DNA of 64,000 bases from Planktothrix sp. PCC 11201. GTDB taxonomy: Bacteria; Cyanobacteriota; Cyanobacteriia; Cyanobacteriales; Microcoleaceae. The position numbers were made by a program, and so were the translations under genes. The stretch is from assembly GCF_900009135.1 (NCBI RefSeq), contig NZ_LT797705.1, positions 28,724-92,723 of the forward strand, given 5' to 3'. Below the pieces are notes generated by a model. The model was given only the letters and a program-made list of their open reading frames with translations, was not told where the DNA came from and did no database searches. Within the stretch, counting starts at the first letter, position 1; the number at the start of each line of letters is the position of its first letter. Below are positions 36,212 to 44,889 of this stretch, in pieces.

Positions 36212-36399
36212 CCTTTAGAGCCATTGCGTTTAGCAATTGTAATCAGTTGTCCGGGCTTTCTGATAATGTCTGCGTTAGCACAATCTGGGTAGTAAGTTGT
36301 TAACAATTTACGAAGTTCCTGATCATCATTTGCTATGTCTTCATCAACAGGATGCTGTTGTCCTTCAAAGAAAACTAGCACTTTCTTTTTTGAATTCAT
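36208..36399 (-). CDS. PRTRC system protein C-like
   Basis: 63 residues: KVLVFFEGQQHPVDEDIANDD, then ELRKLLTTYYPDCANADIIRKPG, then ITIAKRNGSKG. The pattern of a short strand, an acidic Asp/Pro turn, and LLxxYYPxxANAxI matches the small PRTRC C proteins. A ribosome-binding site AGGAGA lies 7 bases before the ATG. It is the second gene of the operon. Confidence 0.65.
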   Translation of the reverse strand: MNSKKKVLVFFEGQQHPVDEDIANDDQELRKLLTTYYPDCANADIIRKPGQLITIAKRNGSKG

Positions 36400-36433
36400 G
36401 GGGTTCTCCTAAAGTTAGGTAGGGGGTTCAATT

Positions 36434-37132
36434 TTAAAATAAACTCAGTTGATTTCCAGTGGTTTTGGGTTGGGTAGAAGTTTCGGATTTAACCGTTTGA
36501 CTGGCTTCATTTGTAGGTGGTTGATTGGGATTAGAAGTTGGTTTCTTTGGGTTGCGAATATTAGCCATTTGTCGTCGTGCTTGGCGATTCGGAAAATCAG
36601 CGACAAGTTCCTTGAATAATGTTTGAACAGGAGGAGGTAATTCTCCCAAGGCTGACGCTCTAATTTTTTCACCCATTGGGAAGTCGCCGTGACTGCTGGC
36701 TGAAATAATCACAATCCGCCCATCTGAATGACCATCATCAGGTTTAAATGTTAGATGTAGTTCGATGGTACATTGTTCAAAATTGTAAGGTTCTTCCTGT
36801 TGCTGAGATTGTGCATTATTAAGTTCTTCTGGTTCAGTTACAGTATTTTCTTCATCTTCTTCTGCTAAACTTTCATCATCCATTAAATCTGAATCAGTAG
36901 CAGAATTAGAGGGTTGTTTGGCTACTTTTTTTTGGATATTGGCTGGAGAAAGTAGAGCTAAATAAGGTTTGTTAGCTTGCCAGCGATCGCGATCAAATAG
37001 CAAGCCAACTTTTTGAAATCTTTCTTCTATTGTTTCTTGCTCTTCTGATTGAAGAGTATATTCAATTATCTCCTCATTCGTTAGTGATAAATCAGCAGAA
37101 GCAACGGCACGTTGTGGGGTTAACCATTTCAT
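36434..37132 (-). CDS. PRTRC system protein E-like (tentative)
   Basis: 232 residues. An N-terminal domain of about 65 residues precedes an acidic linker (LMDDESLAEEDEENTVTEPEEL). A compact beta-rich domain follows (about 118-190, CTIELHLTFKPDDGHSDGRIVIISASSHGDFPMGEKI...LGELPPPVQTLFKELVADF). The tail is Pro/Thr/Asn-rich. A domain with paired beta strands and position at the head of the cassette fit PRTRC protein E. It could be a cyanobacterial regulator instead. The motif GGGCGTTAGCCC lies 35 bp upstream. Confidence 0.5.
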   Translation of the reverse strand: MKWLTPQRAVASADLSLTNEEIIEYTLQSEEQETIEERFQKVGLLFDRDRWQANKPYLALLSPANIQKKVAKQPSNSATDSDLMDDESLAEEDEENTVTEPEELNNAQSQQQEEPYNFEQCTIELHLTFKPDDGHSDGRIVIISASSHGDFPMGEKIRASALGELPPPVQTLFKELVADFPNRQARRQMANIRNPKKPTSNPNQPPTNEASQTVKSETSTQPKTTGNQLSLF

Positions 37133-37166
37133 TTTTGGTATATGAATTAATTATCATCATGTTGAT

Positions 37167-37178
37167 GGGCGTTAGCCC
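37167..37178 (-). promoter_or_regulatory. GGGCGTTAGCCC motif upstream of the PRTRC operon
   Basis: The same 12-mer occurs at 38708-38719, at a similar distance (about 35-41 bp) before the first ATG of the neighbouring operon. It forms a GGGC/GCCC hairpin with a GTTA loop. A shared repressor site or 5'-UTR stem is possible. Confidence 0.45.
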
Positions 37179-37200
37179 TTCTTTACAGAAAAAATGGAAA

Positions 37201-37243
37201 ATAAAAAAATAACAGATAGCTTTTATAATAATAGAGCTATCTG
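37201..37243 (-). terminator. rho-independent terminator after the Gp157-like gene
   Basis: The stem CAGATAGCT/AGCTATCTG (37213-37221 and 37235-37243) is followed on the minus strand by TTATTTTTTTAT. It separates the upstream operon (38.7-37.3 kb) from the PRTRC operon. Confidence 0.75.
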
Positions 37244-37295
37244 CTGTCAGTTACGCACAATAATTTGTGGTCTTGCCGTAGTTTAAATCAAACCA

Positions 37296-37985
37296 TCATG
37301 CTTTTATTCCCTGATTAGACTTCTCAGTAGTTTTTTTAGAGAATGTCTTTCCCTTTCGCTTGGTTTTAGGTATTGACATTGAATCAGAATTCTGAGCAGT
37401 TGACGACGTGCTACGATTAGAAATAACTTCAATTGTACCAGTTAGATTAGACGGGACTAGGGCATATTCTACTCTAAGTTTCCGTTCAATACGAGTGCCA
37501 TCAACGGGAATGCCTTGTTTCCAGTCTTCAATGATTTTACGTTTGTTGGGCGCAACAACAAGCTTTTCTGTGCGATACTCGCTGGGTAAGTCAGAAGGAT
37601 CGATTAAAACTTCGCAACTTGGGGGATTTTCTTTTAGTTGGATGTGACGCGATCGCCCAACAACATTAGTAGAAATAACCCCCATTTGGTGAATATAAAG
37701 TAAGGTTTTATCAAGGTTACTACGCCATCGTTCTAGTCGTTCAATTGCCTGATTATGCAGTGTAACTAAATGTTTTAAACGAGCTTTAATTGCACAAATT
37801 TCAGCATCTAATTGATCAGCTAATTCAGCGTGACTATCAACAGTCGTTTCTTGGTCTGTTTGATTGTCCCAAATTGCTTTAAGAATCGCCTCCTCTTGTT
37901 CAGGAGTTTCAGCCATTTCCAATCGAGTCCAGAGTTCAACCGCTTGGATTGAATATCGGGCTAACGAATTTTTAGCTAAGTACAT
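37296..37985 (-). CDS. Siphovirus Gp157-like protein
   Basis: 229 residues. N-terminal helices (residues 1-90) include ELADQLDAEICAIKARLKHL. The core matches Gp157, with LERWRSNLDKTLLYIHQMG, IQLKENPPSCEVLIDPSDLPSEY and KRKIIEDWKQGIPVDGTRIERKLRV. Gp157 proteins occur in phages and plasmids next to single-strand annealing or binding functions. Their biochemical role is uncertain. A Ser/Lys-rich tail of about 45 residues follows. It is the last gene before a terminator. Confidence 0.8.
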   Translation of the reverse strand: MYLAKNSLARYSIQAVELWTRLEMAETPEQEEAILKAIWDNQTDQETTVDSHAELADQLDAEICAIKARLKHLVTLHNQAIERLERWRSNLDKTLLYIHQMGVISTNVVGRSRHIQLKENPPSCEVLIDPSDLPSEYRTEKLVVAPNKRKIIEDWKQGIPVDGTRIERKLRVEYALVPSNLTGTIEVISNRSTSSTAQNSDSMSIPKTKRKGKTFSKKTTEKSNQGIKA

Positions 37986-37988
37986 AAA

Positions 37989-38198
37989 TTACCACTTTCC
38001 ACAACAATGAAAATACTCATCAAACGTTTCAAATTGGACAAAAATCGCTAAAGTTCCTGGTGTGAGTTCATGATTATCAGCTTCACAACTTTCTAAAAAA
38101 GGTTCCAAAGCCAATGAATCATCACAGAAATTAGTGATTACAACACCAGGATAATTTGGAACATCATCGATTTTGGGGTTGTTAGGAGTGTTTTCCAT
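37989..38198 (-). CDS. small acidic protein, unknown
   Basis: 69 residues (PNYPGVVITNFCDDSLALEP; LTPGTLAIFVQFETFDEYFHCCGKW). It overlaps the end of the upstream gene by 17 bp and lies 3 bp before the Gp157-like gene, so it is in the same operon. No family is recognised. Confidence 0.55.
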   Translation of the reverse strand: MENTPNNPKIDDVPNYPGVVITNFCDDSLALEPFLESCEADNHELTPGTLAIFVQFETFDEYFHCCGKW

Positions 38199-38667
38199 TT
38201 CGGTTAGAAGCCCTTAAGGACTCAACTTTTTTCAAAGCAGGAACTCGTTGTTTCCGAGAGGAAGTTTTTTCTCTATAAACTTCTGAGTAACTATCTTCAT
38301 CATCCTCAAGATCAGAGTTATCGAAATCCGTTTGATTATCCTCCTGTTCTTCATCTAATTCTAAGGGATTGGAGTTTCTTGTATCTTCTGATGTTAGGGA
38401 GGCAGCCAATGGTAGAGTTGGCATAGCAATGACATCATAGCCTAACTCTAAAATTAAAGATTGCAGAACGCTTTCTATTTGCTGTTGAGATAACCCAGGA
38501 GTTGTTCTCTTAAGTTCTTGCTGTTTGATTAACATCCAGATTTGAAGTGTTTCTTCTGGGCTTGTTGTTTTCAATGCGGTTTTAATTTTTCGGGCTAGTT
38601 TTTCTCGTGTAGATTTCAAAGGATCAGGGGTTGTTCTTTGGGTACTATGGGTTGGATTGGTAAACAT
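38182..38667 (-). CDS. hypothetical protein, first gene of the Gp157 operon
   Basis: 161 residues from ATG 38667; a GTG at 38697 is an alternative. A helical N-terminal region (STREKLARKIKTALKTTSPEETLQIWMLIKQQELKRT) precedes LSQQQIESVLQSLILELGYDVIAMPTLP. An acidic disordered stretch and a basic tail follow. It could be a nucleic-acid or replisome-binding adaptor. No family is recognised. GGGCGTTAGCCC lies 41 bp upstream of the chosen ATG. Confidence 0.5.
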   Translation of the reverse strand: MFTNPTHSTQRTTPDPLKSTREKLARKIKTALKTTSPEETLQIWMLIKQQELKRTTPGLSQQQIESVLQSLILELGYDVIAMPTLPLAASLTSEDTRNSNPLELDEEQEDNQTDFDNSDLEDDEDSYSEVYREKTSSRKQRVPALKKVESLRASNRNGKHS

Positions 38668-38707
38668 AATTAATAACTCAGAAAATGTTATTTTCACCTC
38701 TGGGCTT

Positions 38708-38719
38708 GGGCGTTAGCCC
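38708..38719 (-). promoter_or_regulatory. GGGCGTTAGCCC motif upstream of the Gp157 operon
   Basis: An identical copy of the motif at 37167-37178, again in the leader of the first gene of a minus-strand operon. Presumed to have the same regulatory role. Confidence 0.45.
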
Positions 38720-38863
38720 ATTAATCATTTATTAAAATCAACAGGAAGTCGAGTTCTATTTAATTCTCAAGGATGATCAAGTTAGGTGCTAATAGGTTAT
38801 AGCGTAGGAATTGATTAAGCTCTAAAACCTATAAATTTTATCAATTTAGCAATTCTTAACATT

Positions 38864-39889
38864 ATGAATTCACCCAGAGGTTTTTATCCCGTTATTGTGA
38901 TTCCTGATTCAATTCGTTATTTCTGTATTAATAACCCGATACCAGTATTGAATAGCAGTCCTAATTCAGTGGTAGGATTATCTTTTGAACCGCAATTAAC
39001 TCCCAAAAAACAGCATATTTATTCTAATTTTTATTTATATTGGATCATTGTAATTTGGGTCGTGAGTGTTGTAATAGTCGTGTTAGTTAATCAACTATTT
39101 GGCATGAGTATTCTAGCTTTTTGGTTATCGCTGATATGTGCGTCAGTGAGTGCAGTAACAGCTTGTTTTTATGTGTGGTTTATTAATTTTAAATTGTGCA
39201 AGCAATATCAGCCTAAACTTACTCAAACTCAACAACAGCGATCTAAATCCGAAAGTAATTCATTACACCGTTTGCAGTGTCAAACTCAGGAAATACAGCA
39301 ATATAATAATTTGTTAGAAGAGCGTTCTAAGAAGCTTTTATTTTTATTGAGTAAGATTGTTCAACCTCCATCTAATCAAGGGAATACAGGAGTACAGCAA
39401 GGAGTCAGTGAAAAACAATTTTTTATTTACTTATGTCGTTATTTTTCTGGTGTTTATGACTTCTGTATGGGTGTTGAGTTTCCTATACCTAATACCTCTT
39501 TCTGTTACACGGCTGATTTTATTCTAATTCATCAAGCAACAGGTTTAGCAATAGATATTGAAATTGACGAACCTTATGATGGAAAAACAGGAAAGCCTCA
39601 TCATTGCGTGGATCAAAATAAAGATCAGCAACGCAATCGATTTTTTTTAGAACGAAATTGGGTTGTAATTCGGTTTTCCGAGTATCAGGTTGTTAAATGT
39701 CCAGAGGGGTGTTGTAAAGCGATCGCTCAAGTTATTTTTCAAATTACAGGTGATTATAGAGGTTTAATTAAACTACAAAATGTTAAAGAATTAGTCCCCC
39801 AAAAACAATGGAAAGTTAAGGAAGCTGTTTATATGGCTAAGACAAAGTTTCGTCAGTCTTATTTAAAGAATAATTTTCTATGTAGATAG
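38864..39889 (+). CDS. membrane-anchored PD-(D/E)XK nuclease-like protein
   Basis: 341 residues. Two transmembrane helices (about 62-82 WIIVIWVVSVVIVVLVN and 88-110 ILAFWLSLICASVSAVTACFYVW) are followed by a Gln-rich coiled coil. The C-terminal domain is nuclease-like. It has VSEKQFFIYLCRYF, then TADFILIHQATGLAIDIEIDEPYDG (D and E-x-D positions), and DQQRNRFFLERNWVVIRFSE. This resembles the DUF559/Vsr-type restriction fold. The initial polar stretch is likely cytoplasmic. The promoter and orientation are independent of the flanking operons. Substrate and role are unknown. Confidence 0.6.
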   Translation: MNSPRGFYPVIVIPDSIRYFCINNPIPVLNSSPNSVVGLSFEPQLTPKKQHIYSNFYLYWIIVIWVVSVVIVVLVNQLFGMSILAFWLSLICASVSAVTACFYVWFINFKLCKQYQPKLTQTQQQRSKSESNSLHRLQCQTQEIQQYNNLLEERSKKLLFLLSKIVQPPSNQGNTGVQQGVSEKQFFIYLCRYFSGVYDFCMGVEFPIPNTSFCYTADFILIHQATGLAIDIEIDEPYDGKTGKPHHCVDQNKDQQRNRFFLERNWVVIRFSEYQVVKCPEGCCKAIAQVIFQITGDYRGLIKLQNVKELVPQKQWKVKEAVYMAKTKFRQSYLKNNFLCR

Positions 39890-39897
39890 AATTTCCT

Positions 39898-40509
39898 CTA
39901 GTTAAAACGAGGAAGAACATCATCTAGGCGAAGTTGCAAACTTTTGAACAGAGGAGAAATAATCGGTTCACCTAGACGAAATTGTTGCTGGGTGTAATCT
40001 TCGTCAATCAGTTGACAAACCGTAACAGTTGGTTGTTTGGGTTTACCAATAAAAGCGACGCCACCTAAACCCCGATAATCTACAATCCAATATTCAGGAA
40101 TTCCCAAAAGAGCATATTCTTCAACTTTTCGGGCATAATCTGTTTCCCAGTTTGTACTCACAACTTCCACAACTAATTTAATAGAACGCCCTAGCGTAAT
40201 AACAGGTTCTCTTTCCCATAATGGTTCACTAGAAAGTGCTGTTTCATCTAAAACAACAATATCAGGACGACGGGCGGTTGCGACATCGGTAAAAGGACGA
40301 ATTAAACAAGTTCGGGGAATAAACCAAGGGAGTTTTTCTGTTGTAATAGCAATACCGATTTGAGTAGCAAGTTTACCACTGACGGTTTCGTGGGGGCCGG
40401 TTGGTTCCATTTCAATTAATTCTCCGTCAGCAAGTTCATAGCGAGGATTATCACCATATTGAGCCAGGAAGGTTTCAAGCGTTAAAAATGTTTCTAGGAT
40501 ATAAGTCAT
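39898..40509 (-). CDS. Uma2 family endonuclease
   Basis: 203 residues with the cyanobacterium-abundant Uma2/DUF820 restriction-like fold: YELADGELIEMEPTGPHE, RRPDIVVLDE, LVVEVVSTNWETDYARKVEEYALLGIPEYWIVDYRG. The D...E-x-V motifs form the catalytic PD-(D/E)XK core. Copies are often numerous per genome, commonly associated with mobile DNA. It stands alone between the membrane nuclease-like gene and recG. Confidence 0.9.
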   Translation of the reverse strand: MTYILETFLTLETFLAQYGDNPRYELADGELIEMEPTGPHETVSGKLATQIGIAITTEKLPWFIPRTCLIRPFTDVATARRPDIVVLDETALSSEPLWEREPVITLGRSIKLVVEVVSTNWETDYARKVEEYALLGIPEYWIVDYRGLGGVAFIGKPKQPTVTVCQLIDEDYTQQQFRLGEPIISPLFKSLQLRLDDVLPRFN

Positions 40510-40590
40510 TGTAAAACTCCTCTATAAAATTATCAGTTATCAGTTATCAGTTCAATACGCGAATAATTGAAACTGATAGCTGTTAACTGA

Positions 40591-42285
40591 TTAATTAAGG
40601 GTACAATCCCAAATTGCCAGTCCCCGTCGTTTGAGTTCTGCAACCATCAAAAGATGTTGGTCTAAATTTGGGTTACTTTTGACGATCGCTACTGCCATTT
40701 CACGAGCTAAATTTAGCAAATCCTCATCATCCAGTATATTAGCTAGTGCAAATTCCGAAATTCCCGACTGGCGATAGCCCATCACAACACCTGGCCCCCG
40801 CAGTCGCAAATCCATCTCAGAGATGAAGAACCCATCAGTGGATTTTTCTAAGACTTGAAGCCGCGCTTTGGCTTGTGCGGTTTGGCTGGTATTGAGCAAC
40901 AAACAATAGGAACAATGGGAACCTCGACCCACACGACCTCTTAACTGATGCAGTTGAGCTAAACCAAAGCGCTCAGCATGGTCGATTAAGATAACGGTAG
41001 CATTGGGAACATCTACCCCAACTTCCACAACCGTAGTAGAAACCAAAATTTGGGTTGTGTTGTCACCAAACGCCCTGAGAGCTTCATCTTTCTCGGCGGA
41101 TGTCATGCGACCGTGCAGCAATCCCACCCTAAATTCAGGGAAAATTTGGGTTGATAATCGCTGATATTCTGCAACAGCCGCTCTTAAATCTAGTTTGTCT
41201 GATTCTTCTACCAGAGGCAGAATGATGTAGGCTTGGCGACCTTGAAGTACCTGATGACGGATGAAATTATAAGCTGGAGTACCTTGGTTAATCACTTTGG
41301 TTTGGATTTTCTGTCGCCCAGGAGGTAATTCGTCAATCTGGCTAACATCCAAATCGCCGTGCAACGTCAGTGCTAAAGTACGGGGAATCGGAGTGGCACT
41401 CAGGGTCAGGACGTGAGGTTTATTTCCCTTGTTCAGTAAATCTTGTCGCTGCTGCACTCCAAATCGATGTTGTTCATCGATGACGACCAAACCGAGTTTG
41501 TTGAAGTTCACTTTCTCTTGCAGCAAGGCGTGAGTTCCCACTAATAAAGAAAGTTCACCTGTCTCTAGTTGAGCGTGGATTTCTCTGCGCTTGGCGACTT
41601 TAGCAGAACCTGTCAGCAATTGCACAGAAACACCCAAGGGTTCAAACCAGGTGACAATTTTCCTGTAATGTTGTTCAGCAAGCACTTCTGTAGGAGCCAT
41701 TAATGCGGTTTGATAGCCGGACTGAATCGCAACTAGAATCGCAGCAACCGCAACAACGGTTTTCCCTGAACCCACATCCCCTTGTATCAATCGGTTCATC
41801 GGGGTTTTGGAAGTCATATCGTTGAGAATCTCATTGATAACCCGACGTTGAGCTTGGGTGAGGGGAAAGGGAAGTTGGGAGTAAAACTGTTTGAGTAGTA
41901 GGCCAGTAGGAGTAATCTCAGTTAAAGCCGAATTTGCCAACCATCGATGGCGGCGCAGAAGGAAGGAAAGTTGGAGATAGAAAAACTCATCAAATGTTAG
42001 GCGACGACGGGCCGCTTCGAGTTGAGGTTCATTGGGAGGTTGGTGAATGAAAGCGATCGCTTCTTGCAATTCCATTAAACCCGGTTTCTGTCGGAGATCT
42101 GGAGGTAGAGGGTCAATCAGTTGTTGGACAGCTTCTAAAGCTGAGGATACCGCATCTTGAATAATTTCATGACTGACCCCTTTTGTTAATGGATAAATCG
42201 GGATAATTGAGTTTTTCGTATCTCTGGCTTCATCAAGGTCAATTAATCGAATTTCAGGAGAAGTTAAAACTTTGCCGTATTGACA
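40591..42285 (-). pseudogene. recG: RecG helicase, C-terminal part (wedge end and helicase core)
   Basis: The 494-residue ORF from ATG 42075 contains the helicase core: DVGSGKTVVAVAA (motif I), VIDEQHRFG (motif II), LTLSATPIPRTL (motif III), ILVSTTVVEVGVDVPNAT and QLHQLRGRVGRG (motifs V and VI). The coding frame extends upstream to 42285 (QYGKVLTSPEIRLIDLDEA... IIPIYPLTKGVS). There a 416-bp insertion separates it from the N-terminal part at 42702-43091. The rejoined protein is 694 residues, the usual RecG length, so the gene was intact before insertion. RecG reverses stalled forks and helps restart them. Confidence 0.85.
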
Positions 42286-42701
42286 CTCCCTGTGCCTAAA
42301 GGCGTGGGGATTCTTGGTTCAACGAAACCACTTAATCAAAGTACCTTGCAGTGCTTTAACCAGAGGTGGGATTCTCCCCAAGCGTAAATTCGGGTATGCC
42401 CTACCCTATTCGCACGAATGCGAGTTCTTTTTTATTCAAAACAAATTTGTTTCAAAAAAACTGGTTGCCTAGCTCCCATGAATCTTTTACCTACTACTGG
42501 GTGAAACTAGAACTGTGCAGTAGAACCCTATAGATTTAATTGTCAAGGTTCAGTGTTTTGCCGTTAGGCATACTAGGTTTTTATACAGGTTGTTTACCTT
42601 TTCCTGTCACCGAAAATGGTAGCACAATCAGATATTAACGGTCAACCTAATATAAAGCCGTCCTAGAACGACGAGGTTTTAAACCAATTTTTTCGATAAC
42701 A
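42286..42701 (-). mobile_element. 416-bp non-autonomous IS200/IS605-like element inside recG
   Basis: Excision leaves a clean in-frame recG junction sharing TGT. No target duplication is seen, as for IS200/IS605. The distal end reads AACCAAGAATCCCCACGCC, then TTTAGGCACAGGGAGTGTCAA, the right-end pattern of cyanobacterial IS605/TnpB elements. Its hairpin is degenerate (CCCCACGCC against GGCACAGGG). A structured stretch before it (GGGTAGGGCATACCCGAATTTACGC) resembles the omega-RNA part of TnpB loci. It holds no transposase or TnpB gene. Confidence 0.65.
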
Positions 42702-43091
42702 ATCCGGTTTAACAACTCCTGATACAGCAATAATGCTTTGATGAATATAAATTAAGTTTTGCTCGTTTCTCCACTGCTGTGATTGATAATAGGGATGGTT
42801 AAAAAAACGTTTACAGGCAATGTTACCCGTTTTATCCCTAACGATAAGGGTCTGAATGGTTAAGCGAGGATTTTTGGGCGGACTGATAATTTCGTGTTTC
42901 TTAATTTTACCCACGATGGTAACGGAATCACCAATTTTTAACCTTGATATTTTGACTCGTTGGTACTTGATATAATCACGGGGAAAGTAAAGCAATAAGT
43001 CAAAAATAGTGTTAATACCCAGTTTTTTGATCAGGCGGCTATTAATTTTGCTTAATCCTGATAAATGATGAACAGGTAAATGCAGATTCAT
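42702..43091 (-). pseudogene. recG: RecG helicase, N-terminal part
   Basis: The first 130 codons of recG, from MNLHLPVHHLSGLSKINSRLI through the wedge-domain beginnings LIKKLGINTIFDLLLYFPRDYIKY (typical RecG), to IIAVSGVVKPDC at the insertion. Unlike chromosomal cyanobacterial RecG it lacks the long N-terminal extension. The apparent ORF continues 12 codons into the inserted element and then stops. Confidence 0.85.
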
Positions 43092-43172
43092 GGAATTTAA
43101 GAATTGGTGTTAAAAGCACTTCTGTAGCTGCGTTAGCAGCGAAGGAACTAAAACCAATCTTGCTCTTTTTCA

Positions 43173-43745
43173 TCAGGCTAACCATTGTCTAATACTGCCT
43201 AGTATTGAATAATAATCGCGGCTAGGATAAGCGGGTTTAGAACAGGCACTTTTCCAAATCATCTCTCGTTCGTTATCATCAAGTGTAGGGTTACAACGAT
43301 TGCTATACTGGTTAAACAATTTGTAAGGAGTTGGGAAATAATTTATTCCTTGTTCATCTAATAAACTAGCAGTACCTAGTAAATTTCTGGCTAACTTATA
43401 ACCTTGATTATTACGATTTCCTAGATAACCGCCTTGGGTGATCAGAGTTCGATCATCTTGAGTTAAACAGATCAAGAGAGGAATTGATAATTGAGTGCCT
43501 AATTTTAGAAGTTTTGGAGTTTTACTTATGCTTTTATAAGAAGCTTTTATTCGGGTGTATTTGCATCTATTAACCCTAGAATCAATAACTGATTTATTCT
43601 CAATTTTATTCTTAAGCACCTTCTCTGGATTTACCGGCTCTCCCGCTTGCTGCTCATGGAAAACTTGAACCCATTTTCGCCATCGGGTTTCTTCTAAACC
43701 ATAAGGAAATAACCCAGTAAGTAGGTGGGCGAGAAAATCAACAAG
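43173..43745 (-). pseudogene. Rep/primase C-terminal remnant
   Basis: A continuous minus-strand frame without its own start: VDFLAHLLTGLFPYGLEETRWRKWVQVF, then NKIENKSVIDSRVNRCKYT, then GYKLARNLLGTASLLDEQGINYFPTPYKLFNQYSNRCNPTLDDNEREMIWKSA and a stop. The last part matches primase C-terminal-type segments of cyanobacterial plasmid Rep/primase proteins. Removing the IS630 element at 43748-44866 places it in continuity with the DNA immediately after the 44890-48264 stop, one base out of frame. It is most likely the lost C-terminus of that replication protein. Confidence 0.55.
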
Positions 43746-43759
43746 TATGTAACGAAAAG

Positions 43760-44413
43760 TTAACTTTGTTGTTGCTCCGAGTGAAATTTCATCCGTTGTG
43801 TGGTGTAGTTTCCTCTTTCTGCCCTAGCTTGAATACCATTAATTACCGCATAAGCTAGGTCTAATTCATCCTCAAATGTTTGTCCTGATAGTTCATCTTT
43901 TTTGAGATGTTGCCACTCTAATTCAATCGGATTCATTTCGGAACAATATTTAGGTAAACAGAAAATATACAAACCCATACTTTCCCATTTTGGCCAGAGT
44001 TTTTTCACCTCATGGCATTGATGTATCGGGCTATTATCTTGGACAATAACTCTCATCCGTCCGGCTTTTTCAGCCTCTGTTGCTTCTTGTTCCATCATTT
44101 GGATATAACACTTGCGATTCACACCTCCAATCACCAAGCCATAAACAAAACTGATTTGCTGTTGCCAAAACCCAATAATACTTAATCTGCGACCCCGACG
44201 ATGTGTTTGTTCTAAACGTTTTTGTTCCCCCCTAAAATAATAGGTGTAACCCGGTTCACTCCACAGACAAAAACCCGATTCATCTAAATACTTTAAGTCA
44301 ATTTCTCCAGCCGCAGCCGATAATTCCAACATCTCTAAATCTGCCTGTTTCTGAGCACGGACTATCGGATCTTGTTTTCCTTTGTGGCTCTTTCTGGCTC
44401 GCTTCCAATTCAC
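43760..44413 (-). CDS. IS630 transposase orfB (DDE domain)
   Basis: 217 residues of the DDE catalytic half: KYLDESGFCLW (first Asp), VIVQDNSPIHQC (second Asp), and EMNPIELEWQHLKKDEL (Glu). It overlaps orfA by 4 bp. A slippery A7 run at the junction (CTC AAA AAA AGG on the minus strand) would permit a -1 frameshift giving the orfAB transposase. The frame is intact. Confidence 0.88.
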   Translation of the reverse strand: MNWKRARKSHKGKQDPIVRAQKQADLEMLELSAAAGEIDLKYLDESGFCLWSEPGYTYYFRGEQKRLEQTHRRGRRLSIIGFWQQQISFVYGLVIGGVNRKCYIQMMEQEATEAEKAGRMRVIVQDNSPIHQCHEVKKLWPKWESMGLYIFCLPKYCSEMNPIELEWQHLKKDELSGQTFEDELDLAYAVINGIQARAERGNYTTQRMKFHSEQQQS

Positions 44414-44817
44414 CCCCTTTTTTTGAGCACCCGTCTTAATCTATCGGGACTCAATTTAATCGACCGTTCTTGTTCTAATTTTTGGGCTAATTGCTCAGAG
44501 TTGTATGTCCGGGGTTCTCTTCTGAGACATTCTTCTAAAAATACTAAGTCCTCTTCTTTCCACTTGGCTTTCCCCCCGCGACCGGGTTTTTCCCATAACC
44601 CTTCTAGCCCCAACTTTTCCCATTTGTGCAACACTTCTCTGACAGTCTGTGCCGTCCAATTGAAATAAGTTGCTATTTTTTCGACGTACCAACCCTGTGA
44701 ATTTAAGCGAATCACTTCGGCTCGGTCTTTAACTTTCTGTGGTACATCTGCTGTTCTCAGGTTGAACAGGGTTTTGTCTTGCTCACGAGTCAGAAATACC
44801 CTTAAACGAGCACCCAT
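44410..44817 (-). CDS. IS630 transposase orfA (DNA-binding domain)
   Basis: 135 residues, with helix-turn-helix segments (VKDRAEVIRLNSQGWYVEKIATYFNWTAQTVREVLHKWEKLG) and a second HTH-like part near the C-terminus. It ends KKRG at the slippery run. This is the N-terminal, DNA-binding half of an IS630-type transposase expressed by programmed frameshifting (known for the family; slippage itself inferred). Confidence 0.88.
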   Translation of the reverse strand: MGARLRVFLTREQDKTLFNLRTADVPQKVKDRAEVIRLNSQGWYVEKIATYFNWTAQTVREVLHKWEKLGLEGLWEKPGRGGKAKWKEEDLVFLEECLRREPRTYNSEQLAQKLEQERSIKLSPDRLRRVLKKRG

Positions 44818-44889
44818 ATTTTCATGACCTCGGTAGATTTCTTCTCCATCTTCATTTATCTTTACATACTTTGGTTTCTTCCTGCCTAC

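Larger units (their letters stand above)
43748..44866 (-). mobile_element. two-ORF IS630-family element (1119 bp)
   Basis: The ends TGTAACG and its inverted match TGTAAAG are flanked by TA at 43746-43747 and 44867-44868. It carries orfA and orfB in overlapping frames. It is inserted in the 3' end of the replication gene. Confidence 0.75.
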
